Origin: CAZHJK01 sp964533275
GTDB lineage: Bacteria > Bacillota > Clostridia > Eubacteriales > Garciellaceae
Assembly (NCBI GenBank): GCA_964533275.1
Contig: CAZHJK010000016.1
Coordinates: 1 to 63,185, forward strand
Length of the DNA: 63,185 bases
Direction: 5' to 3'
Shown here piece by piece: positions 34,169 to 43,320 of this stretch. Position numbers and translations under genes: made by a program. The notes under the pieces were generated by a model that was not told where the DNA came from, did not search any database, and worked only from the letters and a program-made list of their open reading frames with translations. Position 1 is the stretch's first letter. Every line of letters begins with the position of its first letter.

Positions 34169-34205
34169 GCTGTAAATAATGGATTAAGTATCCATTATTT
34201 ACAGC
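34169..34205. terminator. Strong bidirectional hairpin terminator
   Basis: GCTGTAAATAATGGAT (34169-34184) and its exact complement (34190-34205) flank a 5-base loop. TTTTC follows on the minus strand and a T-rich stretch on the plus strand. Confidence 0.85.
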
Positions 34206-34239
34206 CTTAATTTTATAGCTATATACCAAAACTAAAAAT

Positions 34240-35106
34240 CTATAAATCTAATTTTTGAGCAAAGGATTCGATTTTTTCTTTCATTAAGCTATTCATAGGA
34301 TAGATAAAATATAAAGGCCTCTTTATATAGTAATCTTGTAAGGAAAGATAACATAATTCCCCTCTTTTCACCTCTTCCTTCGCCACTTCTTCATACATAA
34401 AGGAGATGGCATTTGTGTTATATAATACCTTCTTAATTAAGCTAAAACTACTTATTTCATAAATTTTTGAAAATGAATGAATAGAATCATTATTTTGATA
34501 TAAATAATTTTCAAATATCTCCCTTGTTCCTGAGCCACTTTCCCTTAGGATTAATGGAAATTTATGTAAATCTGTCAAAGTAGACTTTTCACCTTCTAAG
34601 GGATGACCTTTCTGTGCAACTGGAAGAAATTTTGTATTGCAAAACTCACGATAATGGAAAAGTGATTTATCAAATATTCCCTCGATAAAAGCACAATACA
34701 ATTCATTATTTAAAAGCATATCAATGATTAATTTTGTATTCTTAACGGTAACAGAAAATAGCTCCTCTTGGTTTAACATATAGAAATTTAAATAGGATGG
34801 CAGGTAGTAATCAGCTATAGAGAGCGTTGCACCAATCTTTAGTGGTGTTTCTATGCTCTTTAGTGTATTAATGAGTTGATCTTCATTTGCAAGTTGAAAT
34901 TTTGCATAGTTATATAGCGCTTTCCCTCCAGAAGTTAAATGAACAGACTTACCTTGTATATCTATTAGATTACACCCATAGTACTCCTCTAATTTTCTAA
35001 TATGTTGTGTCACCGCAGGTTGTGTTAGATTTAAAGCATTAGCTGCTTTAGTATAACTTCTAAGCTGAACCACTTTTATAAATGTAAATATTTTTACATC
35101 AAGCAT
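34240..35106 (-). CDS. LysR-family regulator (YeiE-like), divergent from yeiH
   Basis: This 288-residue LysR-type regulator has an N-terminal HTH, FIKVVQLRSYTKAANALNLTQPAVTQHIRKLEEYYG (residues ~8-42), and a periplasmic-binding-like effector domain with LKIGATLSIADYYLPSYL and LILRESGSGTREIFENYL. It is transcribed away from a YeiH-family transporter gene with a 119-bp shared region, the arrangement seen for yeiE and yeiH. It probably activates that gene in response to a small anion (sulfite or sulfate type, by family). A strong terminator follows. Confidence 0.9.
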   Translation of the reverse strand: MLDVKIFTFIKVVQLRSYTKAANALNLTQPAVTQHIRKLEEYYGCNLIDIQGKSVHLTSGGKALYNYAKFQLANEDQLINTLKSIETPLKIGATLSIADYYLPSYLNFYMLNQEELFSVTVKNTKLIIDMLLNNELYCAFIEGIFDKSLFHYREFCNTKFLPVAQKGHPLEGEKSTLTDLHKFPLILRESGSGTREIFENYLYQNNDSIHSFSKIYEISSFSLIKKVLYNTNAISFMYEEVAKEEVKRGELCYLSLQDYYIKRPLYFIYPMNSLMKEKIESFAQKLDL

Positions 35107-35225
35107 GTTATCATCTCCAAATTAATAACATTATAACATATATTTATATATAATAATAATTCATAATTTGATATTATGCTTTCACTAATGTAGAATTTTA
35201 CTATAACAACTAAGGAGGACGATTA

Positions 35226-36254
35226 ATGAAAATTTTTTTTAATTACTTACCTGGTATTATTCTCGCTTTATTAATTGCTATAATTGCTCGATGTATTGAA
35301 TCTATGATGCCAATCCACCTTATCGGCGATTCAGTTATTGCCCTATTCTTAGGAATGTCGATTAATCAAATAAAAAAACCTAACAAGATGATACAATCAG
35401 GTTTAAAATTTACATCTAAAAAAATCCTTAAATTTTCTATTATTTTATTGGGTGCATCCCTAAGTATAGGTACAATTTTTAATGTTGGACGAATATCCTT
35501 AGCAGTTATGATTTTTACACTTTTGACCTGTTTTGGAGGCGGTTACTTTATTGGAAAATTGTTGGGTTTAGACTGGAAACTTTCTAATTTGATTTCTGCA
35601 GGTACAGGTATCTGCGGTGGTTCTGCCATTGCAGCTATGGCACCTGTTATTAATGCAGAGGATAAGGATGTGGCCTATGCCCTGTCCGCAACCTTTATCT
35701 TCGATATGGCAATGGTTATTTTATTCCCAATTATGGGACAAGCATTGGGATTAAATGATATGGCTTATGGACTTTGGGCTGGAACAGCCGTTAATGATAC
35801 TTCCAGTGTTGTAGCAGCTGGGTTTGCTTACAGTGAAGCAGCAGGAGATTTTGCGACAATGGTAAAACTTACACGCACACTTTCTATAATACCCACTGTA
35901 TTAATATTCTCTTTTATTAATTTAAAATTAAATGTAAAAACAGATACAACTTTGGGAACTACTAATATCCACCAAAGTAAAGTTAAGATTTCATCACTTT
36001 TTCCATGGTTTATTTTAGCCTTTGTAGGAATGTCATTAATTAATAGTGTTGGTTTAATCCCAGTTACTATTTCTTCAGGTTTGAAAACTATAAGCAAGTT
36101 TCTGATGGTTTCAGCCCTGGCAGCAATAGGAATGAATACCGACTTTCAGGAAATGAAAAAGTCAGGTATAAACCCTATGATTCACGGATTAATCATCTCT
36201 ACATTGGTAGTAATTGTTGCAATATCAGTTATAAACTTTATTGGAATAGTTTAG
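35226..36254 (+). CDS. YeiH/UPF0324 family membrane transporter
   Basis: This 342-residue protein with about ten helices matches the YeiH/PSE (putative sulfate exporter) family. Key segments are GDSVIALFLGMSINQIKKPNKMIQSGLKF, LGASLSIGTIFNVG, SAGTGICGGSAIAAMAPVINAEDKDVAYALSATFIFDM and WAGTAVNDTSSVVAAGFAYSE. AAGGAGG lies 7 bases before ATG. The divergent LysR gene is the probable regulator. The transported substrate is not experimentally settled for the family. Confidence 0.9.
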   Translation: MKIFFNYLPGIILALLIAIIARCIESMMPIHLIGDSVIALFLGMSINQIKKPNKMIQSGLKFTSKKILKFSIILLGASLSIGTIFNVGRISLAVMIFTLLTCFGGGYFIGKLLGLDWKLSNLISAGTGICGGSAIAAMAPVINAEDKDVAYALSATFIFDMAMVILFPIMGQALGLNDMAYGLWAGTAVNDTSSVVAAGFAYSEAAGDFATMVKLTRTLSIIPTVLIFSFINLKLNVKTDTTLGTTNIHQSKVKISSLFPWFILAFVGMSLINSVGLIPVTISSGLKTISKFLMVSALAAIGMNTDFQEMKKSGINPMIHGLIISTLVVIVAISVINFIGIV

Positions 36255-36265
36255 AAAATCCACTA

Positions 36266-36293
36266 TTCCCAGTTTCATTCCAATGAAACTGGG
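36266..36293. terminator. Hairpin between convergent genes (weak terminator)
   Basis: CCCAGTTTCATT and AATGAAACTGGG form a 12-bp stem with a small loop, located between the yeiH-like and cellobiose phosphorylase stops. No T-run follows on either strand, so termination would be inefficient or of another type. Confidence 0.5.
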
Positions 36294-36303
36294 GATCAGA
36301 TCA

Positions 36304-38730
36304 TCATAATACAACCTGCACATAACATTCCTTTTTATTATCCTGGAAGGGGATTATATTCCCATTAATAAACTCCCCATCTAATGTTATTTCAGTCCTA
36401 CCAAGTCCTATATTTTCTACATTAATATTATATTTACAACCTCTGAAAAATCTTTTCACCTTATATTTCCTAATCTCATCAGGTAAACAGGGTTTTATTC
36501 TGAGCCCATCATAGTCTGGACATATGCCAAGTATTTCTTGGCTGATATTTACAAAAGACCAAGCTGCCGTTCCAGTAAGCCAACTATTTTTGGCTTGACC
36601 TAATGAATGGCTTTCTCTACCACCTATAGTCTGGCTGTACACATAGGGTTCCGTTTTGTGTATTTCACTAAATTCCTCTATATAGGCTGGGCATATTCGT
36701 CGATAAATATCAAATGCTTTATTGCCTCTTCCAAGTTTCGTTTCAGCAATGCTAATCCAAGGGTTATTGTGACAAAAGATTGATCCATTTTCCTTATAAC
36801 CTGGTGGATAACTTGTGATTTCTCCAAGCTCTATATGATATTTAGTATAGCATGGAGAGAGGAGCTCCACTCCGAAATCATTAACAAGATTTTCATAAAC
36901 AGAGTCCAAAGCCTTTTCAGCTAATCCATTTTCAATACCTATCCCAGCCATTACACACATACCCTGAGGCTCAACATATATTTTGCCTTCTTCACATTCA
37001 TTGCTTCCTACTTTGTTTCCATAGGCATCATATGCACGCAAAAACCAATTTCCATCCCATCCATTCTTATATATTGCTTCCTCCATATTTTTTACATTGT
37101 TAATAATTTCTTCCCATTCATGAACCATACCCAAACGCTTACAAAGTTCTGCATATTCTTTCCCATATTTTACAAACATTCCTGCAATAAATATACTCTC
37201 TGCAATATTACTCTCATAATTGGAGCTTATTTGAAAGCTCTCTCCCGGTTCAGTGGAAAAACAATTCAAATTCAGGCAATCATTCCAATCTGCCCTCCCG
37301 ATTAGAGGAAGACCATGGGGCCCAATATGGGAAATTGTATATTGGATACTTCTTCTTAGATGCTCTAATAATGTTTTTTCACTACCCGGTTTATTATTAA
37401 ATGGTACAAGTTCATTTAAGATATCACTATCTCCGGTTTCTTTTATGTAGGAAATAGTACAAGCAATCAACCATAGAGGATCATCGTTAAAACCTGATCC
37501 AACACTATGGTTGCCACGCTTAGTAAGTGGTTGATATTGATGATATGTGCTACCATCTTCAAATTGAATCGATGCAATATCAATAATTCTCTCCCGAGCT
37601 CTTTCAGGAATTAAGTGAACAAAACCTAAAAGATCTTGACAACTATCTCTAAATCCCATGCCTCTACCTGTACCACTTTCAAAATAACTAGCACTTCTAC
37701 TCATATTAAAGGTAACCATACATTGATATTGATTCCAAATATTTACCATTCTATTAACCTTTTTATTGGGACTTTCAACTTGATAGCGAGATAGTAAATT
37801 ATTCCAATAATCCTTTAATCTCTTAAACTCAAGGGAAACAGCCTGAATAGAATGAAACTTTTCTAATACCCTCTTAGCTTCTTTCTTATTAATGATATTT
37901 TTATCCATCCATTTATTTTCAGGCTGGTTTTGTGCATATCCTAGTATAAATATAATATCTTTACTTTCTCCCGGTCCTAAGGATAAATCAATTTGATGGC
38001 TTCCTATTGGATACCAACCATGGGTTATAGAGTTTTCACTACTCCCCTCTGCAACTACTTTAGGATTATCAAATCCTCCTAAAACACCAAGGAAAAGATT
38101 CCTATCTGTATCAAATCCCGAAATTTCATGGTTTACACCAAAATATGCATAGTGATTTCTGCGTTCTCTATATTCACTCTTGTGATATATAGTCCCCTCT
38201 TCCACTTCTACCTCTCCAATATTTAAATTTCGTTGAAAGTTTTGAGCATCATCCACTGCGTCCCAAAGGCACCATTCCACAAAACTATGTAATTTGATAT
38301 CTTTATGTACTGAAGATTTATTACTTAAAGTTAGATTATGAATCTCACAATTTTCATCCAGAGGTACAAAACATGTCAATTTACTACTAATATCATCCTT
38401 TTCACTTTCAATTATCGTATATCCTAATCCATGGCGACATTCATATTTATCTAGGGGAGTCTTAGAAGGAAGAAATCCTGGATTCCAAGCTTCATTATTA
38501 TTCTCTTTTATATAGTAATACCTACCCCCATTATCAGTTGGGACATTATTATAACGAAAACGAGTAATACGTTGTAGCCTTGCATCACGATAAAAACAAT
38601 ATCCCCCTAAAGTATTTGAAATTAAGCTAAAGAAATCCTGATTACCTAGATAATTAATCCATGGCAAAGGAGTATAAGGTGTTGTTATAACATATTCTTT
38701 ATTAGTATCATTGAAATAACCAAATTTCAT
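36304..38730 (-). CDS. Cellobiose phosphorylase (GH94)
   Basis: This 808-residue GH94 enzyme closely follows clostridial cellobiose phosphorylase from end to end: TPLPWINYLGNQDFFSLIS, GGYCFYRDARLQRITRFRYN, YECRHGLGYT, WNQYQCMVTFNMSRSASYFES, GMGFRDS and PLIGRADWNDCLNLNCFS, with the general acid Asp in the ADWND motif. Also present are CHNNPWI and SWLTGTAAW. It splits cellobiose with phosphate to alpha-glucose-1-phosphate and glucose, saving ATP, in the cytoplasm. It is divergent from a LacI gene, with an operator-like TACGAAATCG 22 bp upstream of the start, shared with the LacI promoter. Terminator-like hairpin downstream. Confidence 0.93.
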   Translation of the reverse strand: MKFGYFNDTNKEYVITTPYTPLPWINYLGNQDFFSLISNTLGGYCFYRDARLQRITRFRYNNVPTDNGGRYYYIKENNNEAWNPGFLPSKTPLDKYECRHGLGYTIIESEKDDISSKLTCFVPLDENCEIHNLTLSNKSSVHKDIKLHSFVEWCLWDAVDDAQNFQRNLNIGEVEVEEGTIYHKSEYRERRNHYAYFGVNHEISGFDTDRNLFLGVLGGFDNPKVVAEGSSENSITHGWYPIGSHQIDLSLGPGESKDIIFILGYAQNQPENKWMDKNIINKKEAKRVLEKFHSIQAVSLEFKRLKDYWNNLLSRYQVESPNKKVNRMVNIWNQYQCMVTFNMSRSASYFESGTGRGMGFRDSCQDLLGFVHLIPERARERIIDIASIQFEDGSTYHQYQPLTKRGNHSVGSGFNDDPLWLIACTISYIKETGDSDILNELVPFNNKPGSEKTLLEHLRRSIQYTISHIGPHGLPLIGRADWNDCLNLNCFSTEPGESFQISSNYESNIAESIFIAGMFVKYGKEYAELCKRLGMVHEWEEIINNVKNMEEAIYKNGWDGNWFLRAYDAYGNKVGSNECEEGKIYVEPQGMCVMAGIGIENGLAEKALDSVYENLVNDFGVELLSPCYTKYHIELGEITSYPPGYKENGSIFCHNNPWISIAETKLGRGNKAFDIYRRICPAYIEEFSEIHKTEPYVYSQTIGGRESHSLGQAKNSWLTGTAAWSFVNISQEILGICPDYDGLRIKPCLPDEIRKYKVKRFFRGCKYNINVENIGLGRTEITLDGEFINGNIIPFQDNKKECYVQVVL

Positions 38731-38751
38731 TTTTTTACCTCCCCACTTAAT

Positions 38752-38761
38752 CGATTTCGTA
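38752..38761 (-). promoter_or_regulatory. Operator-like element before cellobiose phosphorylase
   Basis: On the minus strand TACGAAATCG is identical to the core of the operator at 38896-38905. The two face the two divergent genes, so one LacI protein may control both. Confidence 0.5.
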
Positions 38762-38852
38762 GATATCTTATATTTTAAACTATATGATTGAAATAATCAA
38801 TTAAAAGTCAAATATAATATAAAAATTATTTAAAAATTAAAAAAATTAAGGA

Positions 38853-38881
38853 TTGACATAGTATTTTTTTAAGCATATAAT
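38853..38881 (+). promoter_or_regulatory. Consensus sigma-A promoter of the LacI/ABC operon
   Basis: TTGACA (38853-38858), a 17-base spacer and TATAAT (38876-38881) form a perfect consensus promoter. A transcription start near 38888 is expected. Confidence 0.9.
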
Positions 38882-38895
38882 AAGTTTAAGAAATA

Positions 38896-38912
38896 TACGA
38901 AATCGTGTTCGT
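38896..38912. promoter_or_regulatory. LacI-type operator
   Basis: The dyad ACGAA-N6-TTCGT (38897-38912) lies about 9 bases after the predicted transcription start, between the consensus promoter and the lacI-family gene. This is the classic roadblock position for autoregulation. Confidence 0.65.
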
Positions 38913-38943
38913 TAAATACATATGAACAAAAGAGGTGTATTGG

Positions 38944-39957
38944 TTGGTAACTATTAAAGATATATCAAAAAAATGTGGATTTTCTACTTCTACAATAAGT
39001 AAAGCTTTAAATGGCTCTTCAGAAATTGGAGAAGAAACCTCATCACTCATAAGGAAAGTAGCTAATGATATGGGATATTTCCCAAATGCTGCAGCTAGAC
39101 TGCTTAAGACAAATCGTTCTAATAATATCGGTGTATTGTTTATTGATGAAATGCAAAGTGGTTTAGCTCATGAATACTTTTCAGCTGTTTTAAATAGTCT
39201 CAAAGTTGAGGCAGAGCGATTAGGATATGATATTACCTTTATCAGTCACAACATAGGTAAAATGCCTATGAGCTATTACGAACATTGTAAATATCGGAAT
39301 TGTGACGGTGTTGTTATTGCATGTGTTAATTTTAATGACCTATCGGTAATAGAGCTTATACAAAGTGAAATTCCTACTGTAACCATTGACCATATCTTTA
39401 ATGATAGTACTGCGATATTATCAAACAATCTACAGGGAATTAAGGATTTAGTATACCATATTTATGAATACGGACATAAAAAAATTGCTTTCATACATGG
39501 AGAAAACACTTCGGTTACTAACAGGCGTATTGCAGGATTCCACAACGCTTGTAAAGAGCTTGATATAGAAATACCAGATTATTATATTAAAGAAGCTCGA
39601 TATCATGACCCAAAATCAAGCGGATTAGCAACAAGAGAACTCTTACAACTTTCGGTCCCACCTACTTGCATTATGTATCCTGATGACTTTTCCTTTATCG
39701 GTGGCATGAATGAAATCGAAAAACATGGACTAAAAATACCTGATGATATAAGTGTTACTGGTTATGATGGAATTTATCTTTCCCAGGTATTAAGACCTAA
39801 ACTCACTACCTTCCAACAAAATACAGAGGCTTTAGGAAGAGAAGCTGCGATAAATATAGTCAAGTCAATTGAAGATAAAAAGACTTATGTTCCAAAACAA
39901 ATTTGGATTGAGGGGAAAATGTTGATTGGAAATTCGATTAAAAAAATCGAATTCTAA
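38944..39957 (+). CDS. LacI-family sugar-responsive repressor
   Basis: This ~337-residue protein has an N-terminal LacI HTH, VTIKDISKKCGFSTSTISKALNG, with hinge NAAARLLKTNRSNNIG. A periplasmic-binding-like sensor domain follows (NNIGVLFIDEMQSGLAHEYF, DDISVTGYDGIYLSQVLRPKLTTF). TTG 38944 is chosen because AGAGGTG lies 6 bases upstream and the family start is at VTIKDI. It stands between divergent cellobiose phosphorylase and its own downstream importer operon and probably represses both until the disaccharide is present. Confidence 0.92.
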   Translation: MVTIKDISKKCGFSTSTISKALNGSSEIGEETSSLIRKVANDMGYFPNAAARLLKTNRSNNIGVLFIDEMQSGLAHEYFSAVLNSLKVEAERLGYDITFISHNIGKMPMSYYEHCKYRNCDGVVIACVNFNDLSVIELIQSEIPTVTIDHIFNDSTAILSNNLQGIKDLVYHIYEYGHKKIAFIHGENTSVTNRRIAGFHNACKELDIEIPDYYIKEARYHDPKSSGLATRELLQLSVPPTCIMYPDDFSFIGGMNEIEKHGLKIPDDISVTGYDGIYLSQVLRPKLTTFQQNTEALGREAAINIVKSIEDKKTYVPKQIWIEGKMLIGNSIKKIEF

Positions 39958-40011
39958 TATATTGCTTCTACTAACTTTAAGAAGCAAAAAAATGGCAGGG
40001 GAGGAGATATG

Positions 40012-41448
40012 ATGATGAAACTTAAAAAGTTAATGACATTAGCACTTATACTTATTATGGTGCTTTCACTTGTAGCATGCGGAACCAATACAGAGGATAC
40101 TGGTTCTGATGAGGAAAACGGTGCTGAGAGTGGTGCAGAGACTGAAGAAGTAGAGCAGGGTAAAGTGCTAAACATCTGGGGATGGAATGATGAATTCCAA
40201 GGCTTATTCGAAAACTATTTCGAAGGTGCAGGATTAGTGCCTGAGGGAATAGAGGTAAAGTTTACCATCGTTCCTAACGATGACAATGCCTATCAAAACG
40301 CTCTTGATGAAGCTTTGCAAAATCAAGCAACAGCTTCAGACGACGAGAAAATTGACATGTTCTTAATTGAGGCTGATTATGCACTTAAGTATTCAGACAG
40401 TGATTACACTCTAAATATTATTGATGATGTAGGTTTAACATCCGGGGATATTTCTGGTCAATATCCTTATACCCAGGAAATCGTAACCGATAGTAATGGT
40501 GCTATCAAGGGTACTTCTTGGCAAGCAACCCCTGGATTATTTGCTTATCGAAGATCCATTGCTGAAGATGTATTAGGAACAGATGATCCTAATGAAATAC
40601 AGGAAGCCTTGTCCACTTGGGATAAGTTTTATGATGTAGCAGAAAAGGCTAAAGCAAAGGGTTATAAAATGCTTTCCGGCTACGATGATTCCTATCGTAC
40701 ATTTTCAAATAATGTGTCTGCACCTTGGATAGACGATAATAATACAATAATTATTGATGATAATATCAAAGAATGGATAGAACAAACAAAATCTTTTACC
40801 GATAATGAATATAACAACAAAACTTCTCTATGGGATGATCAATGGGCAGCAGATCAAGGACCATCAGGAAAAGTATTTGGCTTCTTCTATTCAACATGGG
40901 GAATTAACTTCACATTATTAGGCAACGCCCTTGATACACCTCTTCCTGATGGAGTTTCAGCCACAGGTGATCCAGAAAAATTTGCAGAAGCAACAGAGGG
41001 AAATGGTATTTTCGGTGACTACGCAGTATGCTATGGTCCACAAAACTATTACTGGGGTGGAAGTTGGCTTTGTGCAGCAGCAGGCTCAGATAATCTTGAT
41101 CTAGTTAAGGAAATCATGAAAACCATGACCTGTGATAGTGAAACATTAACCACTATTACAAAGGATACACAAGACTTCACAAACAATATTGAAGCAATGG
41201 AAGCATTAGCTGCAGACGATTCTTTTGCATCAGCTTTCCTCGGTGGACAAAACCATATTAAATTATTTACAGAGTCCGCTAAAGGTATAGATATGAGTAA
41301 TATTTCACCCTATGATCAAGGCTTAAATGAAGGAATACAAACTGCTTTTAGAGATTATTTCAATGGCACTGTTGATTATGACACAGCTCTTAATAATTTC
41401 TATACCGCAGCTATAGAAAAGTATCCTGATCTAAATCGTCCAGAATAA
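40012..41448 (+). CDS. ABC transporter sugar-binding lipoprotein
   Basis: This ~478-residue extracellular solute-binding protein (family 1, MalE-like) has a signal peptide and lipobox LSLVACG, then an acidic Glu/Gly-rich linker. The mature domain starts VLNIWGWNDEFQGLFENYF. Many aromatic residues (SSWQATPGLFAYRR-type and YYWGGSWLCAAAGS segments) are suited to sugar stacking. GGGGAGGAG precedes a run of three ATG codons (40009, 40012, 40015), and any could be used. A GC-rich hairpin after the gene may hold down downstream expression relative to this abundant component. Confidence 0.9.
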   Translation: MMKLKKLMTLALILIMVLSLVACGTNTEDTGSDEENGAESGAETEEVEQGKVLNIWGWNDEFQGLFENYFEGAGLVPEGIEVKFTIVPNDDNAYQNALDEALQNQATASDDEKIDMFLIEADYALKYSDSDYTLNIIDDVGLTSGDISGQYPYTQEIVTDSNGAIKGTSWQATPGLFAYRRSIAEDVLGTDDPNEIQEALSTWDKFYDVAEKAKAKGYKMLSGYDDSYRTFSNNVSAPWIDDNNTIIIDDNIKEWIEQTKSFTDNEYNNKTSLWDDQWAADQGPSGKVFGFFYSTWGINFTLLGNALDTPLPDGVSATGDPEKFAEATEGNGIFGDYAVCYGPQNYYWGGSWLCAAAGSDNLDLVKEIMKTMTCDSETLTTITKDTQDFTNNIEAMEALAADDSFASAFLGGQNHIKLFTESAKGIDMSNISPYDQGLNEGIQTAFRDYFNGTVDYDTALNNFYTAAIEKYPDLNRPE

Positions 41449-41462
41449 TAATAATCTAAAAT

Positions 41463-41490
41463 GGGGCGCGGGATTACCGCACCCCCTTTT
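41463..41490 (+). terminator. Intra-operon hairpin/attenuator after the binding-protein gene
   Basis: GGGG-c-GCGG pairs with CCGC-a-CCCC (41463-41471 with 41477-41485), then TTTT. It is typical of leaky terminators that allow more binding protein than permease. Confidence 0.75.
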
Positions 41491-41508
41491 GTCATATCGA
41501 GGTGACCT

Positions 41509-42477
41509 ATGAAAACCTTGTTAAAGAAAAAAAACAACTCCATAAGCTATGCAAAATGGGGCTATATCTTTTTAATCCCCTTTTTTGCCATATATATTAT
41601 TTTTCATTTAATTCCTTTATTTTCAACCTTTTATAATAGTTTTTTTGAAAACTATATGAGTGGTCTGAACCAGATTGGACCTAATTTTGTAGGGTTTGAA
41701 AATTATAAAACTATTTTATTTGAGACGGATTTGCCTAAATATGCGGTAAACACTATGCTAATATGGATCATTGGGTTTATTCCTCAAATTGTCGTATCTA
41801 TGCTATTGGCTATTTGGTTTACTAATGCCCGTTTAAAACTAAAGTTTACTAGTTTTTTTAAAACCGTCATATATATGCCAAATCTAATTATGGCTGCAGC
41901 ATTTTCCATGCTATTCTGGGCATTATTTTCAGATATTGGCCCTATAAATAACCTATTAGTAGCTCTTGGGTATGAACCCTATCGATTTTTGGCAGAGATA
42001 TCTGGTAATAGGGGTCTAATTGCTTTAATGAATTTTCTTATATGGTTTGGAAATACAACTATACTTTTAATGGCTGGAATTATGGGTATTGATACATCTA
42101 TATTTGAGGCAGCTCAGATTGATGGTGCCAATGCATGGAAGACTTTTTGGAAGGTTACCCTACCATCCATAAAGCCTATTTTAGTCTATGTATTTCTCAC
42201 CTCATTAATTGGTGGCATACAAATGTTTGATGTTCCACAAATCTTAACCAATGGTAGAGGTGGTCCAGATAGGACTGCAATGACAATGATTATGTATTTA
42301 AACAACCACCTTTTCAGTAAAAATTATGGTCTTGCCGGTGCCTTATCTGTTATTTTATTTATAATAACAGCAATATTAAGTGTTATTATTTATAGAAACC
42401 TTACGGAAAGGGAAGATAAACCTAAAAAGGATCATAGAAAAAATAGTCGCAATATTATAAAAGGAGGTGCTAAGTAA
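41509..42477 (+). CDS. ABC sugar permease (MalF-like)
   Basis: This is a 322-residue membrane permease with six helices and the EAA coupling motif EAAQIDGANAWKTFWKVTLPSIKP. The N-terminal FLIPFFAIYIIFHLIPLFSTFYNSF is typical of MalF/UgpA-type subunits of CUT1 importers. It overlaps the next permease by one base, and together they form the channel for the binding protein upstream. Confidence 0.92.
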   Translation: MKTLLKKKNNSISYAKWGYIFLIPFFAIYIIFHLIPLFSTFYNSFFENYMSGLNQIGPNFVGFENYKTILFETDLPKYAVNTMLIWIIGFIPQIVVSMLLAIWFTNARLKLKFTSFFKTVIYMPNLIMAAAFSMLFWALFSDIGPINNLLVALGYEPYRFLAEISGNRGLIALMNFLIWFGNTTILLMAGIMGIDTSIFEAAQIDGANAWKTFWKVTLPSIKPILVYVFLTSLIGGIQMFDVPQILTNGRGGPDRTAMTMIMYLNNHLFSKNYGLAGALSVILFIITAILSVIIYRNLTEREDKPKKDHRKNSRNIIKGGAK

Positions 42478-43313
42478 TGTCCTTACATAGGTTAAATAAA
42501 ATTGTATGCTACATTGTTCTTATACTACTTACCATCTTGTGTCTCTTCTCCTTTTATCTATTGATAGTTAATTCATCTAGAGTTCATTCTCAAATACAAA
42601 AAGGTTTTTCTATGACCTTGGGAAATAATTTTCTAACTAATCTAAAAAATGTATTGGGAAAAAAGGAATTACCTGTAATTAAAGGAATAATAAATAGTCT
42701 TATTGTTTCAGGTGCGACCGCAACATTGGCAACCTATTTTTCAGTATTGACAGCCTTTGCTATCCATACCTATAATTTTCGATTTAAGAAAATTGCCTTT
42801 ACCTTTATAATGATGATTATGATGGTTCCCCCACAAGTAAATGCTTTGGGTTTTGTGAAATGGATGGGAAATTTAGGACTAATGGATTCTCTTGTTCCAT
42901 TGTTCTTGCCATCTATTGCATCCCCTATTGTTTTTTACTTCATACTATCCTATATGCAAAGCTCATTGCCAAAAGCAATTATTGAAGCAGCTAGAATAGA
43001 TGGGGCAAGTGAATTTAGAATTTTCAATCTAATTGTTCTACCAGTAATGAAGCCTGCCATTGCAGTACAGGCGATATTTACCTTTGTTAGTGCATGGAAT
43101 AATTACTTTATACCCTCACTAATTATAAGATCTGCAGAAAATAAAACAATGCCCATTTTAGTAGCACAATTAAGAAGTGCAGACTTTCTTAAATTTGATA
43201 TGGGTCAAGTATATATGCTGGTTTTCTTAGCTATTATCCCAATCATTATTATATATATTTTCATTTCAAAATATATTGTTCGTGGTGTTGCAGTTGGAAG
43301 TGTAAAGGAGTAG
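42477..43313 (+). CDS. ABC sugar permease (MalG-like)
   Basis: This 278-residue, six-helix permease has the EAA motif EAARIDGASEFRIFNLIVLPVMKPA and ends KYIVRGVAVGSVKE, the usual C terminus of MalG/MsmG-type CUT1 subunits. GGAGGTG before the ATG overlaps the end of the first permease gene. The GH94 gene follows after 7 bp, so the transporter and phosphorylase are co-made. Confidence 0.92.
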   Translation: MSLHRLNKIVCYIVLILLTILCLFSFYLLIVNSSRVHSQIQKGFSMTLGNNFLTNLKNVLGKKELPVIKGIINSLIVSGATATLATYFSVLTAFAIHTYNFRFKKIAFTFIMMIMMVPPQVNALGFVKWMGNLGLMDSLVPLFLPSIASPIVFYFILSYMQSSLPKAIIEAARIDGASEFRIFNLIVLPVMKPAIAVQAIFTFVSAWNNYFIPSLIIRSAENKTMPILVAQLRSADFLKFDMGQVYMLVFLAIIPIIIIYIFISKYIVRGVAVGSVKE

Positions 43314-43320
43314 ATTCCCT

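Noticed and set aside
36266..36293. Hairpin after the yeiH-like gene as a standard Rho-independent terminator
   Set aside because: The stem is strong but neither strand has a T-run after it, so it is listed only as a weak terminator.
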